From Hyphomonas sp. (GTDB lineage: Bacteria > Pseudomonadota > Alphaproteobacteria > Caulobacterales > Hyphomonadaceae), in contig NZ_JALHLS010000010.1 in assembly GCF_022844445.1 (NCBI RefSeq), positions 62,001-126,000 of the forward strand: a stretch of DNA of 64,000 bases. The letters run 5' to 3'. Positions within the stretch are counted from its first letter, which is position 1. Every line of letters begins with the position of its first letter. Position numbers and translations under genes: made by a program. Below are positions 55,709 to 64,000 of the stretch, piece after piece. The notes beneath the pieces are model-generated. The model had not been told where the DNA came from. It did no database searches and saw only the letters and a list, made by a program, of their open reading frames with translations.

Positions 55709-55799
55709 CGGCGTACGCCGCCCGCGGCTGATGTTTGCCTCCCGGTAAGGTTTATGGGCGATGGTTCACCCTTAACCATAACCGGGTGCCTGCACGTCC

Positions 55800-57419
55800 A
55801 TGCCTGTACGCCTGAAGGATATCGCGCTGCCGGTGACCCCGGTCACGCCAGCGACGACGGCGGCTGCCGCGTTTTCCCTTTTCCTGTCCGATACCGCCTT
55901 GTTCGCGCTTCCGGTGCGCCTGGCCGAGGGCGACGAGGCAACCTATGGCCTTGTCACGCGCGGGCGCCTGACCGAGGCGCTCGCGGGGCCTAACGGGCGT
56001 GATGTTTATGCGGCCCGTTCGGTGACCCACCTTGTTGGCGCCCAACCAGTCGTGGCGCAGGCGAACATGCCCGCCGCGCTCATTGCCAAGAGCGCCGCCG
56101 AGCAAGGCACCAGCGCATTGACCGACGGCGTGATCGTGATGGAGCAGGGGGGCTATGTGGGCGTTGTTTCGCCCGCCATGCTGCTGAAGGCCGTGGCCGA
56201 AGAGAACGCCGCGCGCGCCCGCGCCCAGCAGAATGCCCAGCGCAAGATGGATGACATCCAGCGCCAGCTAACGCGGCTGTCAGAATCGCGCGCCCGCACG
56301 CTCGCCTTTATCGGCCACGAAATCCGCACCCCGCTGACTGGCATCATGGGTGTTGCCGACTTGCTGGACACGCAGCTGCCACCGGGCGAGCCGAAACGTC
56401 TCGCCAAGACCATCTCGCAGAGCGGCCAGCACCTCGAACGCTTGCTGACGGACCTTCTCGATCTCTCCCGCATCGATGCGGGCAAACTCGCGATTACCAA
56501 GCATCCAATCGAGCTGCGCCAGTTTGCCGTCGAGACACGCGACCTCTGGTTGCCGCAGTTCGACGAGAAGCGCGTGAGCCTGCGGATTGGCGTTGCGACC
56601 GGCGCCGAGCCGCGGATCGAGAGCGATGCAGGACGGCTTCGCCAGATCCTGTTCAACCTCGTCAGCAATGCGATGAAGTTCACCGATCGCGGCCAGGTGA
56701 CCGTGACGCTGGCAACCTCTCCGTCCCCGGACGGTCTGATGTTGACGATGCGTGTCGCCGATACCGGACGAGGTATCTCGGACGCCGATAAGGTGCGCCT
56801 GTTCGAGGCGTTCGAGCAATCGGAGAGCGCCGATGCCTTCTCCGGCAGCGGCCTCGGCCTCGCGATTGCGCGCAGCCTCGCGCGGCGTCTTGGCGGCGAA
56901 GTCATTCTGTCCGACAATCCCGGCGGCGGCTGCGTATTCACAGTGGCGCTACCAGTAATCAAGGCGGGGCCGCGCCTTGCTGTTGAAAACAAGCCGGAAG
57001 GCAACGCTGCGCGCTTCGACCTTGGCGAGGTGCTGCTGGCGGAAGACCATGAGGCGAGTGCCTTCGTGATCCGCGAAGCCCTGATCGCGGCGGGCTGGCG
57101 CGTCGAGACGGTGATGGACGCAGCCGCTGCAGTGACGCGCGTGGGACAGCGGCGCTACCAGGTTATCCTGACCGACGTACATATGCCGCATGGCGGCGGC
57201 GAAGCGGTGCTGCGTGCCGCGCGCATGGGCAATGGCCTCAATATGTTGACGCCTGTGGTTGCGGTGACGGCTGATGCCAGCCCCGAACGCCGAGCTGCGT
57301 GCGACCGCGCCGGATTCTCGGGACTGATCGAGAAACCGATCCGCCCGCGCCCGCTGGTGGCGACGCTGGCCGATATCCTGATTTCCAGCGGTCAGCCGAA
57401 ACGGGCTGCCGGCGCCTAG
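55800..57419 (+). CDS. Soluble hybrid histidine kinase
   Basis: Encodes 539 aa. The first 130 residues form a sensory region, possibly CBS-pair-like (YGLVTRGRLTEAL, GVVSPAMLLKA). A coiled coil (133-165) leads to HisKA with FIGHEIRTPLTG (His173). The HATPase has N-box QILFNLVSNAMKF, G1 DTGRGI and G2 GSGLGLAIARS. A C-terminal receiver has the Asp in VILTDVHMPHGG (about 459) and Lys in LIEKPIRP. No membrane helix is visible, so it senses a cytoplasmic signal. The partner is unknown. Its stop shares CTAG with the patatin gene. Confidence 0.92.
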   Translation: MPVRLKDIALPVTPVTPATTAAAAFSLFLSDTALFALPVRLAEGDEATYGLVTRGRLTEALAGPNGRDVYAARSVTHLVGAQPVVAQANMPAALIAKSAAEQGTSALTDGVIVMEQGGYVGVVSPAMLLKAVAEENAARARAQQNAQRKMDDIQRQLTRLSESRARTLAFIGHEIRTPLTGIMGVADLLDTQLPPGEPKRLAKTISQSGQHLERLLTDLLDLSRIDAGKLAITKHPIELRQFAVETRDLWLPQFDEKRVSLRIGVATGAEPRIESDAGRLRQILFNLVSNAMKFTDRGQVTVTLATSPSPDGLMLTMRVADTGRGISDADKVRLFEAFEQSESADAFSGSGLGLAIARSLARRLGGEVILSDNPGGGCVFTVALPVIKAGPRLAVENKPEGNAARFDLGEVLLAEDHEASAFVIREALIAAGWRVETVMDAAAAVTRVGQRRYQVILTDVHMPHGGGEAVLRAARMGNGLNMLTPVVAVTADASPERRAACDRAGFSGLIEKPIRPRPLVATLADILISSGQPKRAAGA

Positions 57420-59644
57420 AACGTCCGTCCAATGAGCAGATAGGCCGATTGCCGTCCGCCCTCCGAGCGGCCGAAGGCGAGGTAGATCGGGCCGAAGGCC
57501 GTGCTGGCCGCAAGGAAGACGCTGCCACCAAAGCGCAGTTCACCGGTTTTGAAATCTCGGTCCTGCTGCCAGACATCCCCGAGTTCCGCCGAGCCGCCAA
57601 CATAGAGCGGCACACCGAAAAGCTGTTCGGAATCACCCAGAAGGCGGCGACGGAAGATCAGCTGCGAGGCGAAGTAATTCTCGCCGGCCAGTTCCTCCTT
57701 GCGGAAGCCCGACAGGCTGAACAGGCCGCCGATGCGGTAGAGCGCATCGAGCGGCGCATCACCGTCTATCCGCTGGCCGGCGGCGAGAGAGGCGATCAAA
57801 GTGTTTGGCCCGAAGCTGCGTGCAGTGAGCGCCGAGGCGCTGAAGGTCTGGAAGTCCGCAGTGTCGCCAATCGCTTCAAAGCCCTGCACATAGCGCGCGC
57901 CCGCCCGCACGCCCTCTAGCGGGAAAAAGGGGTCGTCCAGTGTGTCATAGGCACCTGACGCGATGAGGCGGCCGATTTCGATGTCGATCTCCGCAAGCGG
58001 GGCGAAGCCCTCGTTCAGCTTGGCGCGGCCGGCGCCGACTTCGATGCCGAGGCGCAGTTCGCCGACATTGCCGAACTGGTAGCCCGCATCGACCCCGGCG
58101 AGGCCGTAGGTCAGGTCGTAGCCGGCTTCTTTGAAGCCACGTGACGAATAGACGTTCACCGGCCGGTTCTGGACCTCGCCGCGCACCGATGAGAACCAGC
58201 TCTGGCGGGAATCGAGCAGGCGGAAATACTCCGCCGCGATCTCGTTGAAATCGCCCAGCGTAGCGCGCGCCTGGATTTCCGAGCCGAAAGAGTCGAGCGC
58301 CGGGGAGCGAAAATCGAGCGAGATGGCAGCGTCGGATTCGGTGTTGAAGTCGTTCTCGACGATCAGACCGAAGCGCACACGGCCCGCATCCGGAATCGCG
58401 TCCTCTGCGCGCACGACGAGACCGGTCTGGCCATCCTGCTCTTCGAAGGCGTAGTCGACCCGCTCGAACGGGCCGAGTGCATAGATGCGGTCCAGCGCTT
58501 CTTCGATCTCGGCAGTGTCGGCGGGCTTGCCCACGAGGTCCATCACCTTGCCCTCGAGCAAGGACTGGTCGAGGCGCGAGGAATTCTCGATACGGAGGAA
58601 GCCGATGACCGGCCGATCGGTCTCGCCCTTATCGGCGTAGACGATGGCGGGCCGGCTGGCGGCGAGCGTTTCGAGGCGCCCTGTCTCGGCCTGCATGGCG
58701 GCGCGTCCGGCCTCGATGAGCTCATCGCTGTCAGTAAATGCGGTCGGGTTGAACCCGCTCGTATCGATCCGCACAAGGAGGTCTTTGCCCGTTAAAGAGG
58801 CAATCTCGGCCCGCTCGTTGGTAAGGATCAACAGGCTGACGGTCTGGGCGAGCACATCGACCACCGAGCCGATCTTCTCCTCCGGGATCAGCTCGCTCGG
58901 CGTCCAAACAGCGATTACGATATCGGCGCCCATGTCGCGCGCGACCTTGATCGGCACGTTAGCGGCAAGGCCGCCATCGACCAGTAGCTTGCCTTTATGG
59001 CGCACGGCAGGGAAGACGCCGGGCAGCGAGATCGACGCGCGCATTGCCATCGGCAATTCGCCGGAGCTCAGGACAACCGCCTCGCCGCTGGCGATGTCAG
59101 TGGCGACCGCGCGGAACGGAATCTCGAGGCTGTCGAAGTTTTCGAGGTTCGTGCGCGCGGGCGTGAGGCGGCGCAACTCCTTCATCAACGCCTGGTCGGG
59201 CACTGCGCCGGTTGGCAAGAGAATGCCGGCGGCAGAGACGCCAAGGCTCGCCGTTCCCGGAAAATCTGCCTGCTGCTGTTTCTGTCGAAAGGTCAGCTTG
59301 TCACGGTCGGCCTGGGGCGTGAAGACGCCAGACCAGTCCACGTCGTTGACCGCGGCCTCAAGCTCGGCCCCGTCCATGCCGGAAGCGTAGAGACCGCCGA
59401 TCACGGCGCCCATCGAGGTGCCGACGATCATATCTGGCCGGATGCCGAGGCGTTCGAGCTCCTGGATCGCGCCGACATGCGCAATGCCGAGCGCGCCGCC
59501 GCCGGAGAGGACGAGGGCGATCTTCGGTGGGTGGGGCGCCTCTTCGGGAAGGGGAGCTTCCTGAGCGCGGGCCGGGGAGGCCAGATATGCGGCTGCCACG
59601 AGGGCGCCAAGAGCCAGGGTCAGGAAACGGGCGTTGGGCGGCAT
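57416..59644 (-). CDS. Patatin-like phospholipase with outer-membrane barrel
   Basis: Encodes 742 aa. Signal peptide 1-28 (ending ARAQ). The patatin domain has oxyanion SGGGALGIAH (48-57), nucleophile GTSMG with Ser77, and catalytic Asp in LLVDGGLAANVP. A POTRA-like region (about 350-420, ...DLVGKPADTAEIEEALDRIYALG) leads to a C-terminal Omp85-type barrel that ends in Phe (LLIGRTF). This architecture matches PlpD/FplA (type Vd-like) and other rssA-type outer-membrane patatins. Phospholipase A1 activity is expected for the family, and lipid targets are unknown. A tRNA gene lies 56 nt upstream on the same strand. Confidence 0.92.
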   Translation of the reverse strand: MPPNARFLTLALGALVAAAYLASPARAQEAPLPEEAPHPPKIALVLSGGGALGIAHVGAIQELERLGIRPDMIVGTSMGAVIGGLYASGMDGAELEAAVNDVDWSGVFTPQADRDKLTFRQKQQQADFPGTASLGVSAAGILLPTGAVPDQALMKELRRLTPARTNLENFDSLEIPFRAVATDIASGEAVVLSSGELPMAMRASISLPGVFPAVRHKGKLLVDGGLAANVPIKVARDMGADIVIAVWTPSELIPEEKIGSVVDVLAQTVSLLILTNERAEIASLTGKDLLVRIDTSGFNPTAFTDSDELIEAGRAAMQAETGRLETLAASRPAIVYADKGETDRPVIGFLRIENSSRLDQSLLEGKVMDLVGKPADTAEIEEALDRIYALGPFERVDYAFEEQDGQTGLVVRAEDAIPDAGRVRFGLIVENDFNTESDAAISLDFRSPALDSFGSEIQARATLGDFNEIAAEYFRLLDSRQSWFSSVRGEVQNRPVNVYSSRGFKEAGYDLTYGLAGVDAGYQFGNVGELRLGIEVGAGRAKLNEGFAPLAEIDIEIGRLIASGAYDTLDDPFFPLEGVRAGARYVQGFEAIGDTADFQTFSASALTARSFGPNTLIASLAAGQRIDGDAPLDALYRIGGLFSLSGFRKEELAGENYFASQLIFRRRLLGDSEQLFGVPLYVGGSAELGDVWQQDRDFKTGELRFGGSVFLAASTAFGPIYLAFGRSEGGRQSAYLLIGRTF

Positions 59645-59700
59645 GAACAGGTCTCCTTGACCCCGACAGAGAGCAGGAAGCGTGCCGGAAGGAAAGGGAA

Positions 59701-59777
59701 TGGTGGTTCGGGAGAGACTTGAACTCTCGACCTCGCGATTATGAGTCGCGCGCTCTAACCAGCTGAGCTACCGAACC
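59701..59777 (-). tRNA. tRNA with CAU anticodon, probably Ile2
   Basis: Read on the minus strand, a 77-nt cloverleaf runs from 59777 to 59701. It has acceptor GGTTCGG/CCGAACC, D-arm AGCTCAGCTGGTTAGAGC, anticodon arm CGCGACTCATAATCGCG with anticodon CAT, T-arm GAGAGTTCAAGTCTCTC, and an encoded 3' CCA. The first pair is G:C, so it is not the initiator. The CGACTCATAATCG anticodon arm is the one seen in E. coli Ile2 (modified by TilS to read AUA), while elongator Met usually differs. The Ile2 assignment is inferred; TilS is not in the window. Confidence 0.85.
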
Positions 59778-59834
59778 ATTCGCCGCATCAGCGAAGGCGC
59801 CTGATACACACTGGAGGTGGGGCGTGCAAGCGCC

Positions 59835-60965
59835 CTAGGCCGCCAATCCGGCCACATGGTCGGCAATCGACAGGGACGAGGTCAGGCCGGGGCTTTCGAT
59901 GCCCAGGAGGTTGATCAGGCCGGGGCTGCCGTGGATTTCGGGGCCCTCGATGCGGAAGTCGCCAGACGGGGCGCCTTTGGGCACCAGTTTGGGCCGCACA
60001 CCGGCATAATCGGGTACCAGCCGGTCGGCCGTCAGGCCCGGCCAGTAGCGGTTGACCTCCTGCAGGAACACAGCCGCGCGGGCGGGGTTCACCCGGTAAT
60101 CGAAGGGCGGGCGGGCATCCTCGGCCAGCCATTCGGCGTCCGGGCCCACTTTGCCGCGGCCGGCGAGGTCGATGGTCAGGTGCAGGCCGAGGCTGGACGT
60201 GTCCGGCATCGGGTAGATCAGACGGGAGAAGGGGGTGCTGCCCTGGATCGAGAAATAGTTTCCCTTGGTGAACCAGGTGCGGGGCAGGGCGGCTGTATGG
60301 GGGCCTTCGATGGCGGCGGCCACCGTGACGGAATGGTGTCCTGCAGCGTTAACGACCGTGCGGGCCCGGATGGTGGCAGGGGCGGCACCGCCGGTTTCGA
60401 GGCGGACATGCCCGGTCTCGACCGCGCCGGAAAGCAGCGGTGTACCGAAAGCGATCGAGCCGCCGGCGTCTTCCAGTTCGCCCTGCAGGGCGAGGAAATA
60501 GGCATGGCTGTCGAAAATGCCGGAGACGGGCGAGACGATGGCGCCGGAAATGTCCGGGCTGAGGGCGGGCTCGATTCGCCGGACAGTGGCGCCGTCGACA
60601 AGGCTGAGCTGCTCGACGCCGTTGTCCTCGGCCCGGGCGAGAATGGCCGCAAGCCCCTCCGCTTCGGCGGCGCCAACCGAGACCACGAACTTGCCGCAGC
60701 GCTTCACTGCGATGCCGCGGGCATCGAGAAAGGCATAGAGCATCCGCCGGCCAGCCACGCAGTGGCGCGCCTTCAGCGAGCCTTTGGCGTAATAGAGGCC
60801 AGCATGGATGACCTCCGAGTTGCGCGAAGAGGTGTGCATCGCGATCTGGTCCTCGGCCTCAAGCACGATGACTTCGCGTCCGGCCCGGGCGAGCGCGCGG
60901 GCGGCCGCGAGGCCGATCACGCCTGCGCCGATGACCACCACGTCTGCCTCGAAACTGTCTGCCAT
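59835..60965 (-). CDS. FAD-dependent oxidoreductase, L-2-hydroxyglutarate dehydrogenase-like
   Basis: Encodes 376 aa. A Rossmann motif VVVIGAGVIGLAAARALA (GxGxxG at 13-18) leads into a DAO domain. The features HTSSRNSEVIHAGLYYAKGSLKARHCV, PVSGIFDSHAYFLALQ, VNAAGHHSV, HLTIDLAGRGKVGPDAEW and GPEIHGSPGLINLLGIESPGLTSSLSIA match the LhgO/L2HGDH family, which oxidises L-2-hydroxyglutarate to 2-oxoglutarate. The start at 60965 is chosen by homology; a longer frame would overlap the next gene. It is divergent from the TPR-like gene. Confidence 0.9.
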   Translation of the reverse strand: MADSFEADVVVIGAGVIGLAAARALARAGREVIVLEAEDQIAMHTSSRNSEVIHAGLYYAKGSLKARHCVAGRRMLYAFLDARGIAVKRCGKFVVSVGAAEAEGLAAILARAEDNGVEQLSLVDGATVRRIEPALSPDISGAIVSPVSGIFDSHAYFLALQGELEDAGGSIAFGTPLLSGAVETGHVRLETGGAAPATIRARTVVNAAGHHSVTVAAAIEGPHTAALPRTWFTKGNYFSIQGSTPFSRLIYPMPDTSSLGLHLTIDLAGRGKVGPDAEWLAEDARPPFDYRVNPARAAVFLQEVNRYWPGLTADRLVPDYAGVRPKLVPKGAPSGDFRIEGPEIHGSPGLINLLGIESPGLTSSLSIADHVAGLAA

Positions 60966-61035
60966 AGCGTGTCCAGGTCCCAGTATTGTCACCCCCGCTC
61001 GCCGAAGGCTTCCAAACGGTCTACTATCAGGGCGC

Positions 61036-61800
61036 ATGATCCGACGCAGCTTGATTCTCGTGGCGCTTGTTGTCTCAGGGGCGCCCGCCGCCTTTGCGGA
61101 TTTCGCGGCCGCGGATGCGGCGTTCCGGGCCGGGCGGTATGATCTCGCGCTGACCGAGGCGGCGGCGCTGGCCACGCCAGATTCCGATGCGCTACGGGCC
61201 CGCGTGATCCTCGCGAGGGCCATGTGCACCGGGCGCGAGCCTGACACCGGGCAGATCAAGGAAGCGCTGGCGGCGGCGGAAGCCGCCATTCGGAAAGATG
61301 CCCGGCACGAGGAAGGCCGGCTGCAGAAGGCGATTGCCCTCTCGTTGCTGACCCGGCCGATGAGCCTGTCGGAGGCGAGCGAGTCCGGGTACGGACCCAA
61401 GGCGAAGGCGCTGGCCGAGGGCGTGCTGGCGGACGACCCGGCAAACCATTACGCGCTGGGTTTCCTGGCGGTCTGGCATGTCGAGGTGCACCGCCGCGGT
61501 GGCAGTATCGGCGCGGCAGTGATGGGCGCAAGCCTCAAGACGGCACGGAAAAACTACGCCGAGGCTGTGCGCCTTGCACCTGAGGATGCCGGCCTGCGCT
61601 GGCAATGGGCACGTGCGCTGGCGGCTTTCGACGCGAAGAAGTACCGCGCCGAGATTGAGGCAGAGCTGCAGGCCGCTCTGACCATTGATCCGCCCACGGA
61701 GCTAGACCGCGTAATGCAGGGGCGCGCGCAGACGCTGCTGGGAGTGGTGCAGACTGCCAAAACGCGAGAGATCGAGAAAACGGCGCAGGGGATGCTCTAA
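61036..61800 (+). CDS. Exported TPR-like protein
   Basis: Encodes 254 aa. Signal peptide MIRRSLILVALVVSGAPAAFA is followed by TPR-like helical repeats: FAAADAAFRAGRYDLALTEA, ALAAAEAAIRKDARHEEGRL, KNYAEAVRLAPEDAGLRWQWA and AELQAALTIDP. It probably scaffolds a periplasmic complex, but no partner is evident. The spacing to the convergent trxB stop is 26 nt, without a terminator. Confidence 0.78.
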   Translation: MIRRSLILVALVVSGAPAAFADFAAADAAFRAGRYDLALTEAAALATPDSDALRARVILARAMCTGREPDTGQIKEALAAAEAAIRKDARHEEGRLQKAIALSLLTRPMSLSEASESGYGPKAKALAEGVLADDPANHYALGFLAVWHVEVHRRGGSIGAAVMGASLKTARKNYAEAVRLAPEDAGLRWQWARALAAFDAKKYRAEIEAELQAALTIDPPTELDRVMQGRAQTLLGVVQTAKTREIEKTAQGML

Positions 61801-61826
61801 GGCGGGATGTAGTCTCGACTTGGGAT

Positions 61827-62795
61827 TTATTCCGCGGCAACCGCCTCTGCGTGCGCAGCTTGCTCGGAGAGCCAGCGTTCTGCTTCCAGCGCGGCCATGC
61901 AGCCCATGCCGGCAGCGGTGACGGCCTGGCGGTAGGTTTCGTCGGTCACGTCGCCGGCCGCGTAGACCCCGGGGATGGCCGTGCGGGTGGAGCCGGGCTC
62001 GGTGATCAGGTAGCCATTGTCGCGCATCGGCAGCTTTCCTGCGAAAAGCTCCGTGGACGGTGCATGTCCGATGGCGATGAAGATGCCGTGGACGGGGATA
62101 TCGCGCGTGGCGCCCGTCTTGACGTTTTTGATGCGCGCGGCGGTGACGCCGAGAGGCTGTTCGTCGCCGAGCACCTCTTCGAGCGCCGAATCCCAGATCA
62201 CTTCGACCTTCGGATTCTTGAACAGGCGGTCCTGCAGGATCTTCTCGGCGCGGAAATGGCCGCGGCGGTGGACGACCGTGACCTTGGAAGCGAAGTTCGT
62301 GAGGAAAAGCGCCTCTTCCACGGCCGTGTTGCCGCCGCCGATGACCATGACTTCGCGGCCTCGGTAGAAGAAGCCGTCGCAGGTGGCGCAGGCAGAAACG
62401 CCGAAGCCCTTGAACTTCTGCTCGCTTGGCAGGTCCAGCCACTTGGCCTGGGCGCCGGTGGAGATGATGACGGCATCCGCAGTATAAGTGGTGCCGCTTT
62501 CGCCGACCGCTTTGAAGGGGCGGCTTTCGAAATCGACGCTGAGGATGTGATCGTTCGCGACTTTCGCACCCATCTTCTCGGCGTGTTCCTGCATGCGCAC
62601 CATCAGGTCCGGCCCGAGGATGTGAGCCTCGCCCGGCCAGTTCTCGACGTCCGTGGTGATGGTCAGCTGGCCGCCGGGCTGCATGCCGGTGACGACGAGT
62701 GTTTCGCGAAGCGAGCGGGCGGCATACACGGCAGCGGTCCAGCCGGCCGGGCCGGAGCCGATGATCAGAATTTCGGAATGTCTCATCTCGGCCAT
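61827..62795 (-). CDS. trxB: Thioredoxin reductase
   Basis: Encodes 322 aa. FAD motif ILIIGSGPAGWTAAVYAAR, redox centre SACATCDGFF (CATC), NADPH motif VMVIGGGNTAVEEALFL with HRRGHFRAEKI, and FAD end GVYAAGDVTDETYRQAVTAAGMGCMAALEAE are all intact. It reduces thioredoxin with NADPH in the cytoplasm. GGAGG lies 5 nt before ATG 62795, so the upstream ATG at 62807 (overlapping the ribosome-binding site) is rejected. Confidence 0.97.
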   Translation of the reverse strand: MAEMRHSEILIIGSGPAGWTAAVYAARSLRETLVVTGMQPGGQLTITTDVENWPGEAHILGPDLMVRMQEHAEKMGAKVANDHILSVDFESRPFKAVGESGTTYTADAVIISTGAQAKWLDLPSEQKFKGFGVSACATCDGFFYRGREVMVIGGGNTAVEEALFLTNFASKVTVVHRRGHFRAEKILQDRLFKNPKVEVIWDSALEEVLGDEQPLGVTAARIKNVKTGATRDIPVHGIFIAIGHAPSTELFAGKLPMRDNGYLITEPGSTRTAIPGVYAAGDVTDETYRQAVTAAGMGCMAALEAERWLSEQAAHAEAVAAE

Positions 62796-62876
62796 AGGGG
62801 CCTCCATCGTCTTCGATGCCCCTATATGGGCGGTTGCAACGAGGGTTAAAGCGCTGCGCGCGGCTTCGCAATGCGG

Positions 62877-63899
62877 CTATGCGGCAGCGGGGCTAACCTC
62901 TCCGATCACTTCCACGGTGGCATGGCTGGCGCCGAAGGCGTGGGCGAGGCGTTCCTTGACGGCGCGGCGCACCGATTCGGCGTCGGCGCCAGGGGCGAGG
63001 GTGACTTCCAGCGTGACCAGAGGGCGCGATTCGGTCAGCGCCCAGGCGTGAACATGGCTGACACTGGCGACGCCGGGAACACTGGCCTTGATGTCCTCGA
63101 TGATGCGGGGCGCCTCGAGGCCCTCCGGGGTGCCCTCGATCAGGATATGACCGGCATCGCGTGCGATGCGCACGCCGCCAAAAAGGGCGAGGCCCGCGAC
63201 GAGGATCGAAAGCAGGGGGTCTGCGATGTACCAGCCCTGCCAGAGGATGAGCACGGCGGCGAGAATGGCGGCGACCGAGCCGAGCAGGTCGCCCGCCACA
63301 TGCCAGAGCGCCCCGCGCAGGTTCAGGTCCTCTCGGTTGCCGCCGTGCAGAATGGCAAAGGCCATGATGTTGACGACGAGGCCGAGCACGGCGACGCCAA
63401 GCATCAGCTCCCCGAGGATGGGGGACGGGAGCAGCAAGCGGTTGACCGCTTCCCAGACGATCCAGAGCGCCAGCAGGATCAGCAGCACGCCATTGGTAAA
63501 GGCGGCGAGCACCTTCATCCGGCCGAAGCCGAAGCTGCGCCCCGGATCGGCGGGCCGCGCAGCGAGCTTGTAGCCGAGCCAGGCGAGTAGCAGCGAGCCC
63601 GTATCAGTCAGCATGTGGGCGGCGTCCGCCATCAGCGCCAGCGAGCCAGAGACGATGCCGCCGATCACTTCGGCGAACATGAAGCCGCCGGTCAGCAGCG
63701 CCGCAAGGACGACGCGGCGACGGGAGTCCACCGTGGTCATGTCCGCATGGTGCTGGTGGTGAGGGTGGTCCTCGTGGTCATGCGTGTGGGCAAGGCCGTA
63801 GGCATGGGCATGCGCATGGGCGCCGTGCTCATCCGGACAGCCTGCGTCCGGCGGCGTGGGCCCGTGGCTGTGCGCTTGTTTGTGATCATGATCGTGCAT
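62877..63899 (-). CDS. Cation diffusion facilitator zinc exporter
   Basis: Encodes 340 aa. The N-terminus carries 17 His in the first 51 residues (clusters HDHDHK, HAHAHAY, HTHDHEDHPHHQHH). Six membrane helices follow: the zinc-site motif is HxxxD in TM2 (AHMLTD) and in TM5 (HVAGD), as in zinc-specific CDFs. A cytoplasmic ferredoxin-like domain closes it (VSHVHAWALTESRPLVTLEV). It would export Zn in exchange for protons. A large palindrome stands 47 nt upstream of the start. Confidence 0.93.
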   Translation of the reverse strand: MHDHDHKQAHSHGPTPPDAGCPDEHGAHAHAHAYGLAHTHDHEDHPHHQHHADMTTVDSRRRVVLAALLTGGFMFAEVIGGIVSGSLALMADAAHMLTDTGSLLLAWLGYKLAARPADPGRSFGFGRMKVLAAFTNGVLLILLALWIVWEAVNRLLLPSPILGELMLGVAVLGLVVNIMAFAILHGGNREDLNLRGALWHVAGDLLGSVAAILAAVLILWQGWYIADPLLSILVAGLALFGGVRIARDAGHILIEGTPEGLEAPRIIEDIKASVPGVASVSHVHAWALTESRPLVTLEVTLAPGADAESVRRAVKERLAHAFGASHATVEVIGEVSPAAA

Positions 63900-63946
63900 G
63901 GGGCGGGGGTGCCGCGTGCGGACCGCCGCGTCAACGGGGGCGTGAT

Positions 63947-63975
63947 AGCATAACGACCCCGGATGGGGTTATGCT
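63947..63975. promoter_or_regulatory. Palindrome upstream of zinc CDF exporter
   Basis: AGCATAAC (63947-63954) and GTTATGCT (63968-63975) form a perfect 8-bp inverted repeat, with a 13-nt centre that itself contains CCC/GGG. It lies 47 nt upstream of the CDF gene. It may be an operator for a metal-sensing repressor or an RNA hairpin. It has no U-run, so termination is unlikely. Confidence 0.45.
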
Positions 63976-64000
63976 CGCCCCAGAGGCATGGCCACAACGT

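Noticed and set aside
59817-61142. 441-codon plus-strand frame
   Set aside because: Lies across the FAD oxidoreductase on the other strand and has no domain signature.
1-64000. CRISPR arrays, prophage or insertion sequences
   Set aside because: No regularly spaced repeats, transposase, integrase or phage structural genes were seen.

Overview
The window looks like a chromosomal core region of a high-GC alphaproteobacterium. The best guess is the Caulobacterales/Hyphomonadaceae side (Hyphomonas-like). Evidence seen in the sequence: a CckA-type cell-cycle hybrid kinase, the alphaproteobacterial flagellin regulator FlbT, a FliM gene preceded by a one-mismatch CtrA box, an alphaproteobacterial single-cysteine DksA, a large TonB receptor, and the gene orders rmuC-def-fmt-truA and glnD-murJ-trpS...nfuA...tsaB...rimI...fur. 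The genus is inference. I see no CRISPR array, prophage or intact insertion sequence. There is one tRNA gene.

Layout. 1-7.2 kb: a truncated MFS efflux gene, a GNAT, a small membrane protein, a P-loop kinase, and a CoxE-like VWA protein (-) with its likely MoxR ATPase partner (-), separated by three other genes. 7.6-12.4 kb: flbT with a coupled small gene and marC, a two-anchor membrane protein, dksA, and fliM. 12.3-18.4 kb: YceI and DUF885 lipoproteins, cckA, and an alpha/beta hydrolase. 18.6-25.6 kb: nitronate monooxygenase, rmuC, def, fmt, small membrane and acetyltransferase genes, truA, and a GNAT gene broken by one in-frame stop. 25.7-27.6 kb: acyl-CoA dehydrogenase, a small membrane protein, and an EthD protein. 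27.6-41.9 kb: nitrogen control (glnD), lipid II flippase, trpS, PCuAC copper chaperone, DUF2333, Nfu, RutE-like nitroreductase, tsaB, an Hsp70 relative, rimI, a dienelactone hydrolase, two overlapping alkylation-repair genes, and fur. 42-48 kb: a PQQ-type sugar dehydrogenase, a TonB receptor, and the queC-queE-queD deazapurine operon. 48.1-48.86 kb is a 0.8-kb stretch in which I find no gene. 48.9-57.4 kb: an MscS channel overlapping a TMEM175-type channel, an exported protein, pirin, an unknown protein, recQ, a ClpP-like protease, and a hybrid kinase. 57.4-64 kb: a patatin fused to an outer-membrane barrel, a CAU-anticodon tRNA, an L-2-hydroxyglutarate dehydrogenase-like protein, an exported TPR-like protein, trxB, and a histidine-rich zinc CDF exporter preceded by a palindrome.

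How the genes fit together. The CckA/CtrA, FlbT and FliM set points to cell-cycle-controlled motility. QueC, QueE and QueD form one operon for 7-deazaguanine synthesis, whose usual end product is queuosine. Ogt and the AlkX-type glycosylase overlap and form a repair pair, as do the two ion channels. Packing is tight: five convergent gene pairs share a 4-base tail in which both stop codons are embedded in CTAG or TTAG. Nothing here is clearly a new system. The best leads are the two-channel operon, the compact convergent tails, the tyrosine-for-cysteine QueD, the palindrome upstream of the CDF gene, the nonsense-split GNAT, and the empty 0.8-kb gap.
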